A stretch of DNA of 64,000 bases from Atherix ibis (taxonomy: Eukaryota > Arthropoda > Insecta > Diptera > Athericidae): the NCBI GenBank assembly GCA_958298945.1, contig OY282605.1, positions 21,368,811-21,432,810 on the forward strand, written 5' to 3'. This document shows, one piece after another, positions 1 through 10,880 of this stretch. The position numbers and the translations under genes were made by a program. A model generated the notes under the pieces. It searched no databases. It was given only the letters and a program-made list of their open reading frames with translations, and was not told the DNA's origin. Position 1 is the stretch's first letter. Each line of letters starts with the position of its first letter.

Positions 1-900
1 AAATTTTCAAAAATATTGCAGTAAAATTTTCAGTCGAAATTTTGGGTTGAAATTTTCAGTAAAAATTGAGGGTAAAATTGTCATTAAAAATGTTTAGTAG
101 AAATGTTACAGTAAAATTTTCCAGTAAAAGCTTTGCGATAAAATTTTATAGTAAAAATTTTTTAGTAAATGATTTGCAATAAAATATTAAAGGAAAAATT
201 TTGCTGTAAAATTTTTAGTAGAAATTTTGCAGTAAAATTTTCAGTAGGAATTTTGCGGAAAAATTTTCTAGTAAAATCTTTGCGGTAAAATTTTTTAGTA
301 GAAATTTTACGTTAAAATTTTCAGTAAAAATTTAGCGGTAAAATCGTCAGTAAAAATTTTCTAGTAAAAACAAGCTTTGCTGTAAAATTTCCAGTAAACA
401 TTTTGTAGTAAAAGCTTTGCACGGAAGTTTTAATTAGAAATTTTGCTGTAAAATTTTAAGAAGAAATTTTGCGGTAAAATATTTCAGTAGAAATTTTGCG
501 GTAAAATGTTCCAATAAAAATTTTGCGGTAACATTTTCCAGTAAAATTTTTTTCAAGGAATTTGCAATAAATTGTTTAATAAACATTTTCCTCTCATATT
601 TGTTGAAGAAATTTTTTTAATAAACATTTTTTCAGTAACAACGTTTGACTTAAAATTTGCCATCCGAAACATTTTATTTAAAAATTTTCCGCAAGCATTT
701 CTCAGCAAATATTTTTCAATAAAAATTGTGTCAGTAAAAAATATTCAGATAAAAATTTTGAGGTAATAATTTGTTGGTAAAAATATTTTTAGTTAAAATT
801 TGCCCATGAACACTTTTCGGTAAAAATATTTTCGTAAAAATTTTCTATCAAACGTTTTCCAATAAAAATTCTTAGTAAAAAATGGTATTTTAAACGAATT
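1..900. repeat. AT-rich degenerate minisatellite
   Basis: Short units of the form GTAAAATTTTCAG alternating with GTAGAAATTTTGCG recur dozens of times, giving a degenerate period of about 13-14 bp paired into roughly 26-28 bp. Similarity fades after about 890. Forward frames through it are repeat artefacts. The array may begin before the window. Confidence 0.8.
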
Positions 901-1329
901 TTTCATAAGAATTTATGAATTTTTGCTATTTCTTATTTTAGCATCAATGAAAAATTCCTACCTATTCGCCGAAGGTAACTTTTATATAAAAATCAACGAA
1001 AAGAAAATTAATTGAATAAAAGCTATTCAATTATAATTGAAGTGATTACATTCTTACTAAGAGGAATAGAGTACGTCGCATAGATCTTTTTTTAGAAACA
1101 ATTTGAATGCCAAAACGATTTACTAGCAATTAATAAATATTCTCATTCGTTAATATTATTCAAAGACGTACACACTTGTACGGGTACCTCCCCTCACAAA
1201 AAGTGTGTCTGAGCAGAAGCACAGAAATAAAATTACGATAAAATGGAAACAACGAAAAAGAAGAATTTTGTAGAGTGAAGACGTCAAACCGCAACGCCGA
1301 TATAAGGACGTCAGCCACCGGCAATTATT

Positions 1330-1520
1330 CGACCAAATCAATGAAATCATTTTATTGACAGTAATTCCACTTTTGAGATCGCCAATTCGTGTTCTATTTA
1401 TGCCGCGGAGATTCACTGCCCGTTCTAAAAGCTCTGCCACTGCATTCAAATAAGAAAATCTGTGAATTTGTACTAAATTTGTAAGTTCACGGGCAATGCC
1501 AATTTTGTTTATTACGATTC
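1330..1520 (-). CDS. Possible unrecognised coding exon
   Basis: A minus-strand frame stays open from a stop near 1523 downward through about 190 bases of more balanced composition than its surroundings. It reads ..KIGIARELTNLVQIHRF, then SYLNAVAELLERAVNL, RGINRTRIGDLKSG and ITVNKMISLIWSNN. The amphipathic, leucine- and arginine-rich character is unlike the low-complexity frames nearby. It has no upstream ATG, so it would be an internal exon or a TE remnant. A possible donor lies near the CCGGTGGC at about 1316-1323 (read on the minus strand). I do not recognise the family and could not match it to any transposon here. The open frame could be chance. Confidence 0.25.
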
Positions 1521-1523
1521 TTA

Positions 1524-3180
1524 ATTAAAAGTTGATTTGTCTAGAAATCTGCGACAAAAAAAAAATAAATAAAATGATTTGAATTAAATTTAATTAAATT
1601 GAATTGAAAAAATTTAAATAAAAAAATAGAACAACAATTAATCAATCACCTTCGAATGGTTGATTAGGTTTGTATCGAAAATTGATGTTTGGTAGTTTTT
1701 CTGTAGTGCACGTGAACGTAAAGGTGTCGTCGTGTTTCTGTTTGTTATTATCATCGAATTTAGAATTGAGTTCATTGCCAAAATGCCCAACTTTTGATTA
1801 AAATTGTCATCTATGACTACGAACGGAAATAATTTAAGTATTTGGATCTCGTTTAATTGGAGGTGGGCAGTGATGATGACAATAACAATTTGTGGTGGTT
1901 TTTAATTCGGGGATGAAGCACAATTGAATTCGTTGAGTGCGAAATACGTTTTTGAAAAGCTTTCAAGTAAAAAAATTACCTATTAGAATGTTGTGTGCTT
2001 AACTAAGACTCAGTATTAAGTGAAATTGCACAACAAGTATTACACTGGGCCAATTTCAATTGCATTGCAAATTATCATCACCGCGACAATTCTAATACTT
2101 ACTATACCACATATGGTAGCTGACCTTTACCTTCATAAAAGCTCGTACTTAGAATATGAAAAGTTGTTTTTTATTATTTTTTTTTTTTTTTTTCAAAACA
2201 AAAATACGGTCAAGCTTATATGTTATCTCCCTAAGGTCAGCCTGAACTCAAATTATGATTATTTCGAAATATTTTGTCTAATTAACGACTGGAAATGAAA
2301 ATATTTTCAATCAATTCGAAATAATTTAATTCAATTTATTATCAATATAAGCCGTTTTGTTGACCATCGTTAAATGCAACCTGATAAGCTTTTTTTAATC
2401 AGTTTGTTTTTTTTTCCTTTTTTTCTTTTGCTATTGTTGTTTATATAAAATTTTCGGATTAATCAGCATTACTCATATCAAATTGGAAATGTTTATATTT
2501 ACTTTGGATAGGAAATAAAAAAATTCTATAAGCATTTTTACTCCCTTTAAGACTCAAGAATTTTTTAAGACCTTATTGCGTATCTCATAGTTCCCATAGC
2601 CGTTGTTCTTCTTTTTAAATTCAAGATAAAATACCACATTTCGAAATAAAGAAAACAATTTACTTCCCTTGCATGATATTATTTAATTGAAAGACGTATT
2701 ATGAATGAGCTAATCAAAAATATACAAAAAATATTTATGAGGAAATTCTTTATAGAAAAATAAACTTTTAATCAGTTTATGCCTCAGAAATTTATATAAA
2801 AAAAAAGAATTTCATTTTATCACAATTTTGTTTTAGAATCAAAAATATTTGGAGTTTTTTTTTCAGTTTTATAGTTTTTCAAGGCGAAATCATATATTCT
2901 GCTGCTCCAATGCAACTCAATTCTCCATTTTCATAATTCGAAGAGTTGAGCCCTACCTATTTGACAGCTGTCAATCATATGTGTCACTGAAGGAGCGATT
3001 TGTTTAGGATAAGGTTGGCCATTCATTTTAAACTTAACCATCGAAGAATATAGTAAATTTGTTTAATAAACTTCTTTAAAAAGTGATTATTTGATCGAAG
3101 CCACAGAGGAGATTATAGGCTCTAAAAAATTTTGTTTTTTTTTATTGTTTTCCAATAAGTACTCTATCTGAACTGTATTA
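1524..3180. other. AT-rich DNA with no recognised gene
   Basis: Homopolymer-rich intergenic DNA. The only distinctive item is a TTTGACAGCTGTCAAT palindrome at 2960-2975 (also seen elsewhere near TE material). Short frames here contain long phenylalanine or lysine runs and look spurious. Confidence 0.6.
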
Positions 3181-3183
3181 CCG

Positions 3184-3850
3184 AGTGGCTCTGAAAAGCC
3201 ACAAGTGACTTTTGACAAGTCATTACATCTGAAAAAAGAGTATCAATGACCTGTATTTTTTTGAAAATTAAGAGACTATGTCACAGTCAATTCTGAGCAC
3301 TATGGCCGCATAAAAAGAACCTGTTTTGGACCCAAACTTGAGGATTTTAATATTTGGATCCTATGTGACTTCAAAAAGTTGGCGCCACAAAATTCCCAGA
3401 ACGTATAATGTCGAGATTTGTATTAATATAAATTGGTCTTTAAGTTTGTAGGATTTGACACCACAGAATTTTTTCTTATGGGGCTAAGCAAATGTACGTG
3501 GCTCTGAAAAGCCACAAGTGACCGGTGAGAGGTCGTTGCCACCCCGAAAAGTGACTATCTGGGGTGCATTTTGGTCTGAAGGTGTCATCGGTTTATATTT
3601 CATTGAAAATGAATAACGAGGGACCATTACCAATAATCCCAAACGCTATGGCCATATGATAATGAACTTTTTTGACCTGTGTGGTCTTAATAAAATAGCG
3701 CCACAAGCCGCACAACTCAACAAATGGACCTTTAATCCGACTATGATTGATGGTTTGATTTTTTCTCATCAGAACTATCCAAAGGATCGTCCTTAGACAG
3801 ACAATCATCAAATTTAAGAGCATTTAAAAACCAACATCCTTTAAATAATG
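3184..3850 (+). pseudogene. Degenerate Tc1/mariner-like transposase fragment (DUF4817-type)
   Basis: The plus strand reads KVTIWGAFWSEGVIGLYF at about 3550-3600, then GTITNNPKRYGHMI, matching the conserved block before the second acidic residue of the insect transposases whose hallmarks are WFQQDGATCHT and FFLWGYVK. An earlier part, 3320-3490, reads in broken frames LDPMWLQ.VGAT, ERIMSRF and LTPQNFFLWG, so the order of blocks is scrambled or two copies are juxtaposed. The string GTGGCTCTGAAAAGCCACAA occurs at both about 3185 and 3500, supporting a duplication. Stops and frameshifts throughout make it non-functional. A related copy lies in opposite orientation at 12040-12960. Confidence 0.7.
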
Positions 3851-4399
3851 ACTGAATTACAATTTCAAATGTGCGAAAAAATCATCAAAAAGATCGAGTC
3901 CTGCAAATAATTGCGTGCCGTCCATTTCAAAGATGTTATATGTCATGTTAAATATTTTAAATTTTTTTATTTATTTTATCTTTTAACTTGGATTTTACCT
4001 TAAAAAACCCTTTTGATTCTGGTTGCTAAAACTTTTTTATATCAATTTCCAGATGCGCCAAAAAAATTGTGTTTTAATACTTTTGAGTAAGTAAAAATAA
4101 TATATCGAAAACGGCTTAGAAAATTACAAAATTATATGTTATATTCTAAAAGTTATTTTTGTACGTTTCTAAATAATTGAAAATTTCTTCGAATTCTAGG
4201 TGGTAACATATTAGGTATCAAAAAAACAACAACAAAAAACAAATTTAGCTCACGTATTATGAGTAAAAAATATGAATAATAATAATACGAAAAGTAGAAT
4301 ACAGAATATACCATCTAATACGCTAAAATGCTGTTTGTACGAAAAATATAAAACAACACTTCTAATTACGTAACAAAATTACAATGATGAGTAAGTGTG

Positions 4400-5950
4400 G
4401 GAATTCGAACTATAAGTAATACCAGGTATTTATTGGTAAAGGTTTTCACACCGTGCGTAAATGATTAATTAAACCAAAAGAAAAACCGTGAGTATTTGAT
4501 TGATTAAGGCGAAAAATTATCGAATAAATACTATTTGTGGATTAGAAGCTTCAAGGGTAAATAACGAGGATAATGAACAAATCATGAAAATATAGTAAAA
4601 TTATTTTTTTAAATGAAAAAAAATATTAAAATAAGTTATTGTAAAAATCGAACAAAAAAAAACATCGCAAATTCTGCAATGTTCTCTTTGCTAGGGGTTT
4701 CTTCTCCTGATGATTCCCCAAATACACTCATTGGAAGCCAATATTCGGTATTTATTAGTAAAGATGTTCACCCCGTGCATGTATGATTAGTTGAACCAAA
4801 AACAAACGTGAGTATTCGATTGATTAAACCAAAAAATCATTGAATATAAACTATTTGAGGATTAAAAGCTTTTCGGATAAATTATGACAATAATGAACAA
4901 ATTATGAAAATATAGTAAAATTATTTTTTTTAAAAGAAAAATCGAACAAAAATAAAGCATCAAAAAATGAGAATAAAGACATCGCAAAATTTGCGATGTT
5001 CTCTTTTATAGAAATTTCTTCTCCTGATTATTATTCAAATACACTGATTGGTAAAATTATTTTTTAAAAAGGAAAATGGATAATAAAAAAAATTGTAAAA
5101 ATCTAACAAAAAAAAACATTGCAAATTCTACAATGTTCTGTCTGATAGGGGTTTCTTCTTCTGATTGTTCTCCAAATATGCTGATTGGTAAAATTATTTT
5201 TTAAAAAGGAAAATGGATAATAAAAAAATTGTAAAAATACAAGAAAAAAAAACATCGCAAATTCTACGATGTTCTCTTTGATAAGGTTTTCTTCTCCTGA
5301 TCATTCAACACTGATTGGAAACCAATACAAAATATTTATTAGTAAAGATGTTCGTATGAATAATTAAACAAACAAAATTATTGAATAAATACTTTTTGAA
5401 TTTTAAAAAGCTTCAAGAATAAATCATGAAAATAATGAACACATCATGAATTAATAGTAAAATTATTTTTTAAAAAGAAAAAATTGAACAAAAAGAAAGC
5501 ATAAAAAAATAAAAATAAAAACATCGCAAATTCTGCGATGTTCTCTTTGATAGGTGTTTTTCTCCACATTATTCTCCAAATACTCTGTTTGGAAGCCAAT
5601 ACCAGACATTTATTAGTAACGACGTTCATATGAAAAATTGAAACACAAATAATTGAAAACGTGCATATTTGATTGATTAAACCAAAAAAAATCATTGAAT
5701 AAATACTAGTTGAATTTTAAAAATCTTCAAGGATAAATTATGAGAATAATGAACAAATCATGAATCAATAGTAAAATTGTTTTTTTTAAAGGAAAGGAAA
5801 AATTTAAAAAAAAGTTATTGTATAAAAAATCAACAAACAGAAAACATTATAAAAAATAGCATCGCAAAATTCTGCGATGTTCTCTTTAATAGGGTTTTCT
5901 TCTCCTGATTAGTAATCTCCACATACACTGATAAATTTATATTTTCCATC
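4400..5950. repeat. Tandem repeat cluster 1 with conserved hairpin
   Basis: Six copies of a repeat occur head to tail. Long units (about 300 bp) begin GGAAGCCAATA, run through a TATTTATTAGTAAAGATGTTC block and end in a hairpin plus TTCTCTTT. Two short units (about 130-145 bp) keep only the 3' part. The hairpin core is ACATCGCA-AATTC-TGCGATGT, with copies at 4662, 4979, 5117, 5262, 5521 and 5860. Read on the minus strand the stem is followed by a T-rich tract. No protein is encoded. I do not recognise the family. A second cluster lies at 10880-11500. Confidence 0.8.
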
Positions 5951-6850
5951 ATCGATCATTTATTAAACAAAATAAAAGAAAAACCAATAAAAAAAGGATT
6001 ATTTAAGAAAAAAAAACTTAAAATAACGAATAACAAAGTTTTTTAATATGGAATTTGAAGCTCAACAAAAAATAAAGCTTTCCGCTCACGTGTTCATAAA
6101 GAATTCCTCCCTCAATGGCCGAATGAATATTAGTTTTTCTCACTAACTCTCTCTCTCTTTTTCTCTAACTACCTATCAACAATGTCAAATCTCTTTCTAA
6201 CTCGTTTTATTCAATCTCATATAATTTTTATTTCTCTTCACGATGATTTAGCTCTTTTTCCTTAGTATTATTGGAAGATATTCGTCGAACAAATAAGAGC
6301 GGGTATTTATTTTCCTTATGTTAAACAGAGATAGACAATGTTGTATATCATTCTAGAAAAGGAAGAGTAAGAAACAATTGAAGTTTGTAATAAACAAAAA
6401 AAAAACAAATAAAATTAAGCGAAAAAAAACCATTTCCAACTTATTAAAAATTAAATTCATTAAAAAAAAACTTATTCAATATCAAAACCATGTGGTTGGG
6501 GATCTTAAAATTGGATTTGTGATGGAAAAAAAATATTCTTGGAATTGGATTGACCAAACGATTGGATGATTATAATTATTTAAAAAAAAATAGAAAATAA
6601 AACTTACAAAATATATAAGAAAAAATTTGGAAGCAAAAAAAAATCCATCGTAAAAAAAAGCTCCGCTGCTGATTTTTATTCATAAGGTCAAAAATTGATT
6701 CAAATTCCAAACATTTCAATTTGGAACGTTTACGGTTTTTTGGGATAATTTAATTCGTTTTAGAAAAATAGGAGCGCATGTCAATTGACATAATTGACAA
6801 CCATTTTGTGTTTTCGGAAAGTAGAGCCCTCTCATATGGTAGCTGTTGAA
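5951..6850. other. AT-rich DNA with no recognised gene
   Basis: Includes a (CT)n tract near 6140-6180 and several poly-A runs. The small lysine-rich frame at 6378-6569 is a poly-A artefact. Nothing else is supported. Confidence 0.6.
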
Positions 6851-6851
6851 C

Positions 6852-6928
6852 TTAAAAGCTCCATAATGTAAAATAAAAGACCCTAAATATCATTTAGGGT
6901 CTTTTATTTTACATTATGGAGCTTTTAA
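6852..6928. repeat. Perfect 37-bp inverted repeat, 3-nt loop
   Basis: Arms 6852-6888 and 6892-6928 are exact reverse complements, separated by ATC. The arm contains GCTCCATAATGTAAAATAAA followed by AGACCCTAAAT. Such a near-perfect palindrome implies recent origin, since neither arm has accumulated a mismatch. Confidence 0.95.
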
Positions 6929-7034
6929 TATGGCACGTGCAGAAAATTTTCTTACGCTTTTCTCTCAGTGAATACGTTCAATAAGTAAAAATGGTGTTCT
7001 GAAAATTTACGGTCTGAAGGTCGGTATTTCTTCA

Positions 7035-7132
7035 ATTCAAATTGAATGGCCGCAGTATTTGAACTGTGCAAAGGTAGCATAATCATTATTAGTCTTTTAA
7101 TTGGAGGCTAACATGAATAATTGGATAATAAA
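7035..7132 (+). pseudogene. rrnL: NUMT, part 1: mitochondrial 16S rRNA fragment
   Basis: The strings AATGGCCGCAGTATTTGAAC, TGTGCAAAGGTAGCATAATC and TAGTCTTTTAATTGGAGGCT are highly conserved landmarks of the insect mitochondrial large-subunit rRNA. The match stops where a mariner terminal repeat begins at 7133. The continuation of the same mitochondrial segment is found at 8832-9215 on the same strand, so this is the 5' half of a split nuclear insertion of mitochondrial DNA. It is not a functional rRNA gene here. Confidence 0.9.
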
Positions 7133-7985
7133 CCAGGTGTATAAGCTTAAATCCGCTGTTTGGTCATAGATGGCATGAGTGAGCGTATTAAGCTACCACG
7201 TGCACGCCATACTTTTTTTTTATGACTTTGACATCTGTCAACATTAATCAGTGCACATTGTCAGCAATTTCGTACAAAAACATAGATTTTTCCTTTGGTA
7301 ATCATGTTTAGTTTTGTGCCAGAAAAAGAGCATTTGAAGAAATTGGCTGCCGAATCGCATAGAATGCTTATGGAGGCCTATGGTGATAGTGCTTTATCGG
7401 AAACAATGTGCCGAGATTGGTTTCGTCGGTTCAAAGACGGCAATTTTGACTTGTGGGACAAGAAGCATGAAAATCGGCCTAGGAAGGTTGAGGACAATCA
7501 ATTACAGGCTCTTTTGGACGAAGACGATACCCAATCGCAAAAAATGGTCGGGGAGCAATTGGGTGTTAATCAACCAGCCATTTCCATGCGTCTGCGTGCG
7601 ATGGGGAAGATTGAAAAGATCGGAAAATGGGTGCCGAATGAATTGAACGATAGGCAGATGGAGCGACGCCAAAACACATGCGAAATCTAGCTCGCCAGAT
7701 AAAAAAAAAAGCCGTTCCTGTATCGGATTGTGACAGGCGATGAAAAGTGGATATATTTCGAGAATCCTAAACGCAAGAAATCGTGGGTTGATCCCGGCCA
7801 ACCATCAACATCTTCCCCCAGACCAAATCGCTTCGGACGGAAGACGATGCTGTGCGTTTGGTGGGATCACCAGGGTATCGTCTTATATGAGATGTTGAAA
7901 CCTGGTGAAACTGTCAATGCACACTGCTACCATCAACAACTGAAAAGAAATTTTTTAAGAGCGGGAAATTCACAGGTCCTGAACA
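7133..7985 (+). mobile_element. Mariner family A, copy 1 (3'-truncated, frameshifted)
   Basis: The left terminal repeat CCAGGTGTATAAGCTTAAAT at 7133 is identical to that of the copy at 48275. The transposase N-terminus starts near 7304 (MFSFVPEKEHLKKLAAESHR) and carries the mariner paired helix-turn-helix blocks DWFRRFKDGNFDL and LGVNQPAISMRLRAMG, followed by GKWVPNEL. It lacks about a dozen residues present in relatives after PEKEH and stops at 7688. The catalytic region resumes in another frame with RIVTGDEKWIYFENPKRKK (first catalytic Asp present), VDPGQPSTS and LCVWWDHQGI, then ends after ETVNAHCYHQQL. The D34D half and right terminus are missing, replaced by a jockey fragment and another mariner. 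It has inserted into mitochondrial-derived DNA. Confidence 0.9.
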
Positions 7986-8027
7986 AAGGGAACATGTAGA
8001 TTACGATGTATTACGTTGTTACGAACA

Positions 8028-8141
8028 TAAAAGGGAGTATCAACAATTTTACGGAGGATTTTGGCCTGAACGCGATAGGAATTGGAACGTTCCGTTGAAC
8101 CCCAAAGTTCAATTTCATAAGTCCAAATTGGTTTTATAATC
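8028..8141 (-). mobile_element. Jockey-like LINE fragment (RT C-terminus)
   Basis: The minus strand reads AIIKPIWTYEIELWGSTERS and then QAKILRKIVDTPF, the characteristic block downstream of the jockey reverse transcriptase. The nucleotide sequence also resembles 25012-25110 (GGAGGATTTTG, GAACCC..AGTTCAAT). It is wedged between mariner A and mariner B, with a short ATCGCATTAAT-like microhomology at the right junction. Confidence 0.8.
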
Positions 8142-8755
8142 GCATTAATATTGCTAAGGAGCTGTTGGACTCTGTCCGCGATGACCCAAATTTGCGCCAG
8201 AGGGTCATAACTGGTGACGAATCATGGGTAATTGGTTATGACGTGGAAACCAAAGCTCAATTATCCCAATGGAAGCTGCCGCACGAGCCAAGACCGAAAA
8301 AAGCGCGCCAAGTTCGCACAGGGTAGAACGTTCAATAATGAATATTACTTGCAAGTTTTGCGCAAACAATCCGCCAGAAACGTCCGGATTTGTGGAAGAA
8401 CAAAAATTGGCTTTTGCCATTTTTGGCCAAAAACAACACACTAATAATGCCGCAGCCACCATATTCCCCAGATCTGGCCCCCTGTGACTTTTTCTTGTTC
8501 CCGAAACTGAAGAGACCCATGAAAGGACGACGCTACGCTACGATTGAGGAGATAAAGACGGCATCGAAGGAGGAGCTGAACAAGAGCATAAAACATGATT
8601 TTTTGAGGTGCTTCGAGGATTAAAAAAAACGTTGGCACAAGTTTATCTGGTGGGGATTACTTTGAAGGGGACGAAACAGATATTCATGAATAAATAAATA
8701 ATTTTTGAAAAAAAACCTACAAAATTCGCGATACTTTTTGAACATACATACCTCG
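8142..8755 (+). mobile_element. Mariner family B, copy 2 (5'-truncated)
   Basis: It starts inside the transposase (NIAKELLDSVRDDPNLRQ, RVITGDESWVIGYDVETKAQ) and continues QWKLPHEPRPKKAR, WKNKNWLLPFLAKNNTLIMP, PPYSPDLAPCDFFLFPKLKR and KGRRYATIEEIKTA. Internal deletions remove the segment with the second catalytic Asp. The right terminus (GCGATACTTTTTGAACATA then CCTCGTA) matches the family B terminal repeat with a small insertion. It is a dead copy; the complete version is at 19009-20312. Confidence 0.88.
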
Positions 8756-8831
8756 TATATGAATTTATGATAAGGTAGTTTGTTGAAGGAAGAAAGTTTT
8801 GGAGTTTCCAGAGGAGTCCAGTAAGAAATAA

Positions 8832-9215
8832 GTTAGGTGTAAAAGTTTAAAATATTAAAGTTCTGTGCAACTTTTGAATTCTTAAATGATTTGAGTTCGA
8901 ACCAGGTTGGTTTCGATGTTTATAAATAATAAAATATTTTAGTACGAAAGGACCTACGAAAGGGATTGAATTTTATTAATTTGTTTATAGTATTTTGGCA
9001 GATTAGTGCAATAAATTTAGAATTTAATTGGAAGTTTATTATTTGTTGTTTGTGTAAACAAATTTGCGTTGCTTTTTTTAACATCATTAGAACGTAAGGT
9101 ATTAGATAATATTCAAATTCGTATAAAAGTCCAAATAAAGTTGGATTACCTCAATTATTTTGTGATGGAATTAAATTATTTACAAAACAAAACTTTTCAA
9201 AAAAATACAGACTCT
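8832..9215 (+). pseudogene. NUMT, part 2: mitochondrial rrnL 3' end, trnL1, nad1 5' end
   Basis: 8832-8965 matches the 3' end of insect mitochondrial 16S rRNA: TTAGGTGTAAAAGTTTAAAA, GAATTCTTAAATGATTTGAG, CAGGTTGGTTTCGATG and TTTTAGTACGAAAGGACC. Next, 8989-9024 carries the 5' half of mitochondrial tRNA-Leu(CUN): TATTTTGGCAGATTAGTGCA then ATAAATTTAGAATTT. From about 9025 comes the start of NADH dehydrogenase 1 (LIGSLLF.., LFLTSLERKVLDNIQIR, FV..ELNYLQNKT in shifting frames). The order rrnL-trnL1-nad1 is the standard insect mitochondrial order. Indels and stops show it is a nuclear pseudogene. The T-arm half of the tRNA is missing. Confidence 0.92.
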
Positions 9216-9480
9216 CAGATTTTTTTTTGGTCTGAACTTGAGAATTTTAATCTGGACTTAATGTGGTTTAACAGAAATGTACCACAAGTCACAAATTTGG
9301 GCTTTATAATGCGGAAATTTTTTCCAAAACGCAGAATTTAGAGATTTGGTGATGTCAATTCGCCCCCAAAAGAGTGGCGATTTGATGCCATTAGACTTTT
9401 TCTTGTAGAACTTAACGCATATAATCTTCAAACTTAAGAGCATTTTTAAAACCCAATATTTGTCAAAATGACAGTCCAAA
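9216..9480 (+). pseudogene. Degenerate DUF4817-type transposase fragment
   Basis: The plus strand reads LENFNLDLMWFNRNVPQVTN, then RFGDVNSPPKEWRFDAI and RLFLVELNAY in broken frames. This corresponds to the family blocks MWFQQDGATCHT, SRFGDVNWPPRSCDL and PLDFFLWGYVKS. It abuts the mitochondrial insertion directly. Non-functional. Confidence 0.6.
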
Positions 9481-10880
9481 ATATGCAACCAAAACAAAAC
9501 TATTAAAATTTACTATGGAAAATTAATGGCAGAGTCACAAAAATTTAAGCAAAATCTGAGTTTAAAGTACTTTCCAAATCGCAACTTGGATAAAGTGGTT
9601 TTTTCTTCTAATTTACTTTTTTTAAAAAAAAGAAGAAAACCTTTCAAATTTAAGATGGAAATAATTAATTTTTAAAATGAAAAATTAGCCAAAATTTTAA
9701 TTCAACAAATTTGTAAGTTTACAAAGAAATTTTTTTATTTTTTTTACACCTGAGAACTCTGACTATTCATTGATATAAATATTTATGATATAACCCCCCA
9801 CAAGCCACCCCCCCCCCCCAAAGCTTTTAGTCTAAAAAGTATATTCTCAAAATTCTGTTATTTTCATAGCATAAAAATTTCAACTTATTTAGTGGACTGA
9901 CTACAATATGGAAAATAAGCTAACTTGATGGAATTATTAAAAACAATGTGTGGAGAAACATTCCATAATCCACTATGGAATTCTCAGCAATAAATAAAAG
10001 TCTTGAGAAGACCGGTTTTATCAGCCACAGCATCTTTGACATCCCCACACCCCCCTTCCTTCTCCTTCTAATACCTTTCGTATTTCTTTTTCTCGTATTT
10101 TTAAATAGATTTTTTCCTCATTTAGGTACACCTTAGAGGATAAGTTTTTTTTTTTTTTTAATTTAAAAAAAGTATGCTTAAAAAACAGGTCAACAATGTT
10201 TGTTAGTATTTAACATTTTTGATGAGTTTTTTTCCCCCCAACTTTCTTACAAAAAAAAAAACTCTCCTCTGAAATTTGGGTTTTTTTTACTTATTGCTAT
10301 TTATTGGATATTACTTTTGTAGGTTTTCACTTTACAGCTCTACCTTTTATCTACCTCTCCGAAGCTGGGATTTTATCTTCGAAAATTATTTTTTGTGATT
10401 TATTAACGTTAGCCTTGTGATCAATCTCCGGTTAAAATGGTGTCCATATGTGACTTCCTTCAGGATTGGGAATAGTTGATTATGTGCGAAGAAACTATAA
10501 TGCAGACACTAGTAAAAAAAAGAAGGTATTTTGCCATATATTCGATACTTTCTTGTTACTTCAAAATCTTCAGGACCATAACACCTGTTATGATTTTCAA
10601 AATTTTTTATAGATTTCCTTTCTACTTTTTAAAAAATTATTCTTTTTCTCGTTAATAAAAAAATCGATTTCATAAAAGTTGAATTTTGTTTTTTTCTCCA
10701 CAAAAATGTGTTCTCAGAAAAAAAAAACAAAAAAAATAGGAAAATACGAGAAGGACTTCTTTAAGATCGTTTTTGTTGAATAATTTGTGGATTCGCTTTT
10801 TTCAAAGTTTTTATATTGTCAACAATTTAATATAATTAAAAATCATAGAGAAATAGTTTTTTTTTCCTTTATTAAAAAAA
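9481..10880. other. AT-rich DNA with no recognised gene
   Basis: Homopolymer-rich sequence with a C-run near 9808-9819 and a C-rich patch at 10040-10075. No coding signal, RNA gene or transposon end recognised. Confidence 0.6.

Noticed and set aside
7035..9215. Functional mitochondrial rRNA, tRNA-Leu and nad1 genes
   Set aside because: Split by transposons, frameshifted, tRNA lacks its 3' half, and surrounded by nuclear repeats.
9781..9840. C-run with possible G-quadruplex on the opposite strand
   Set aside because: A single C-run without the four-tract pattern needed.
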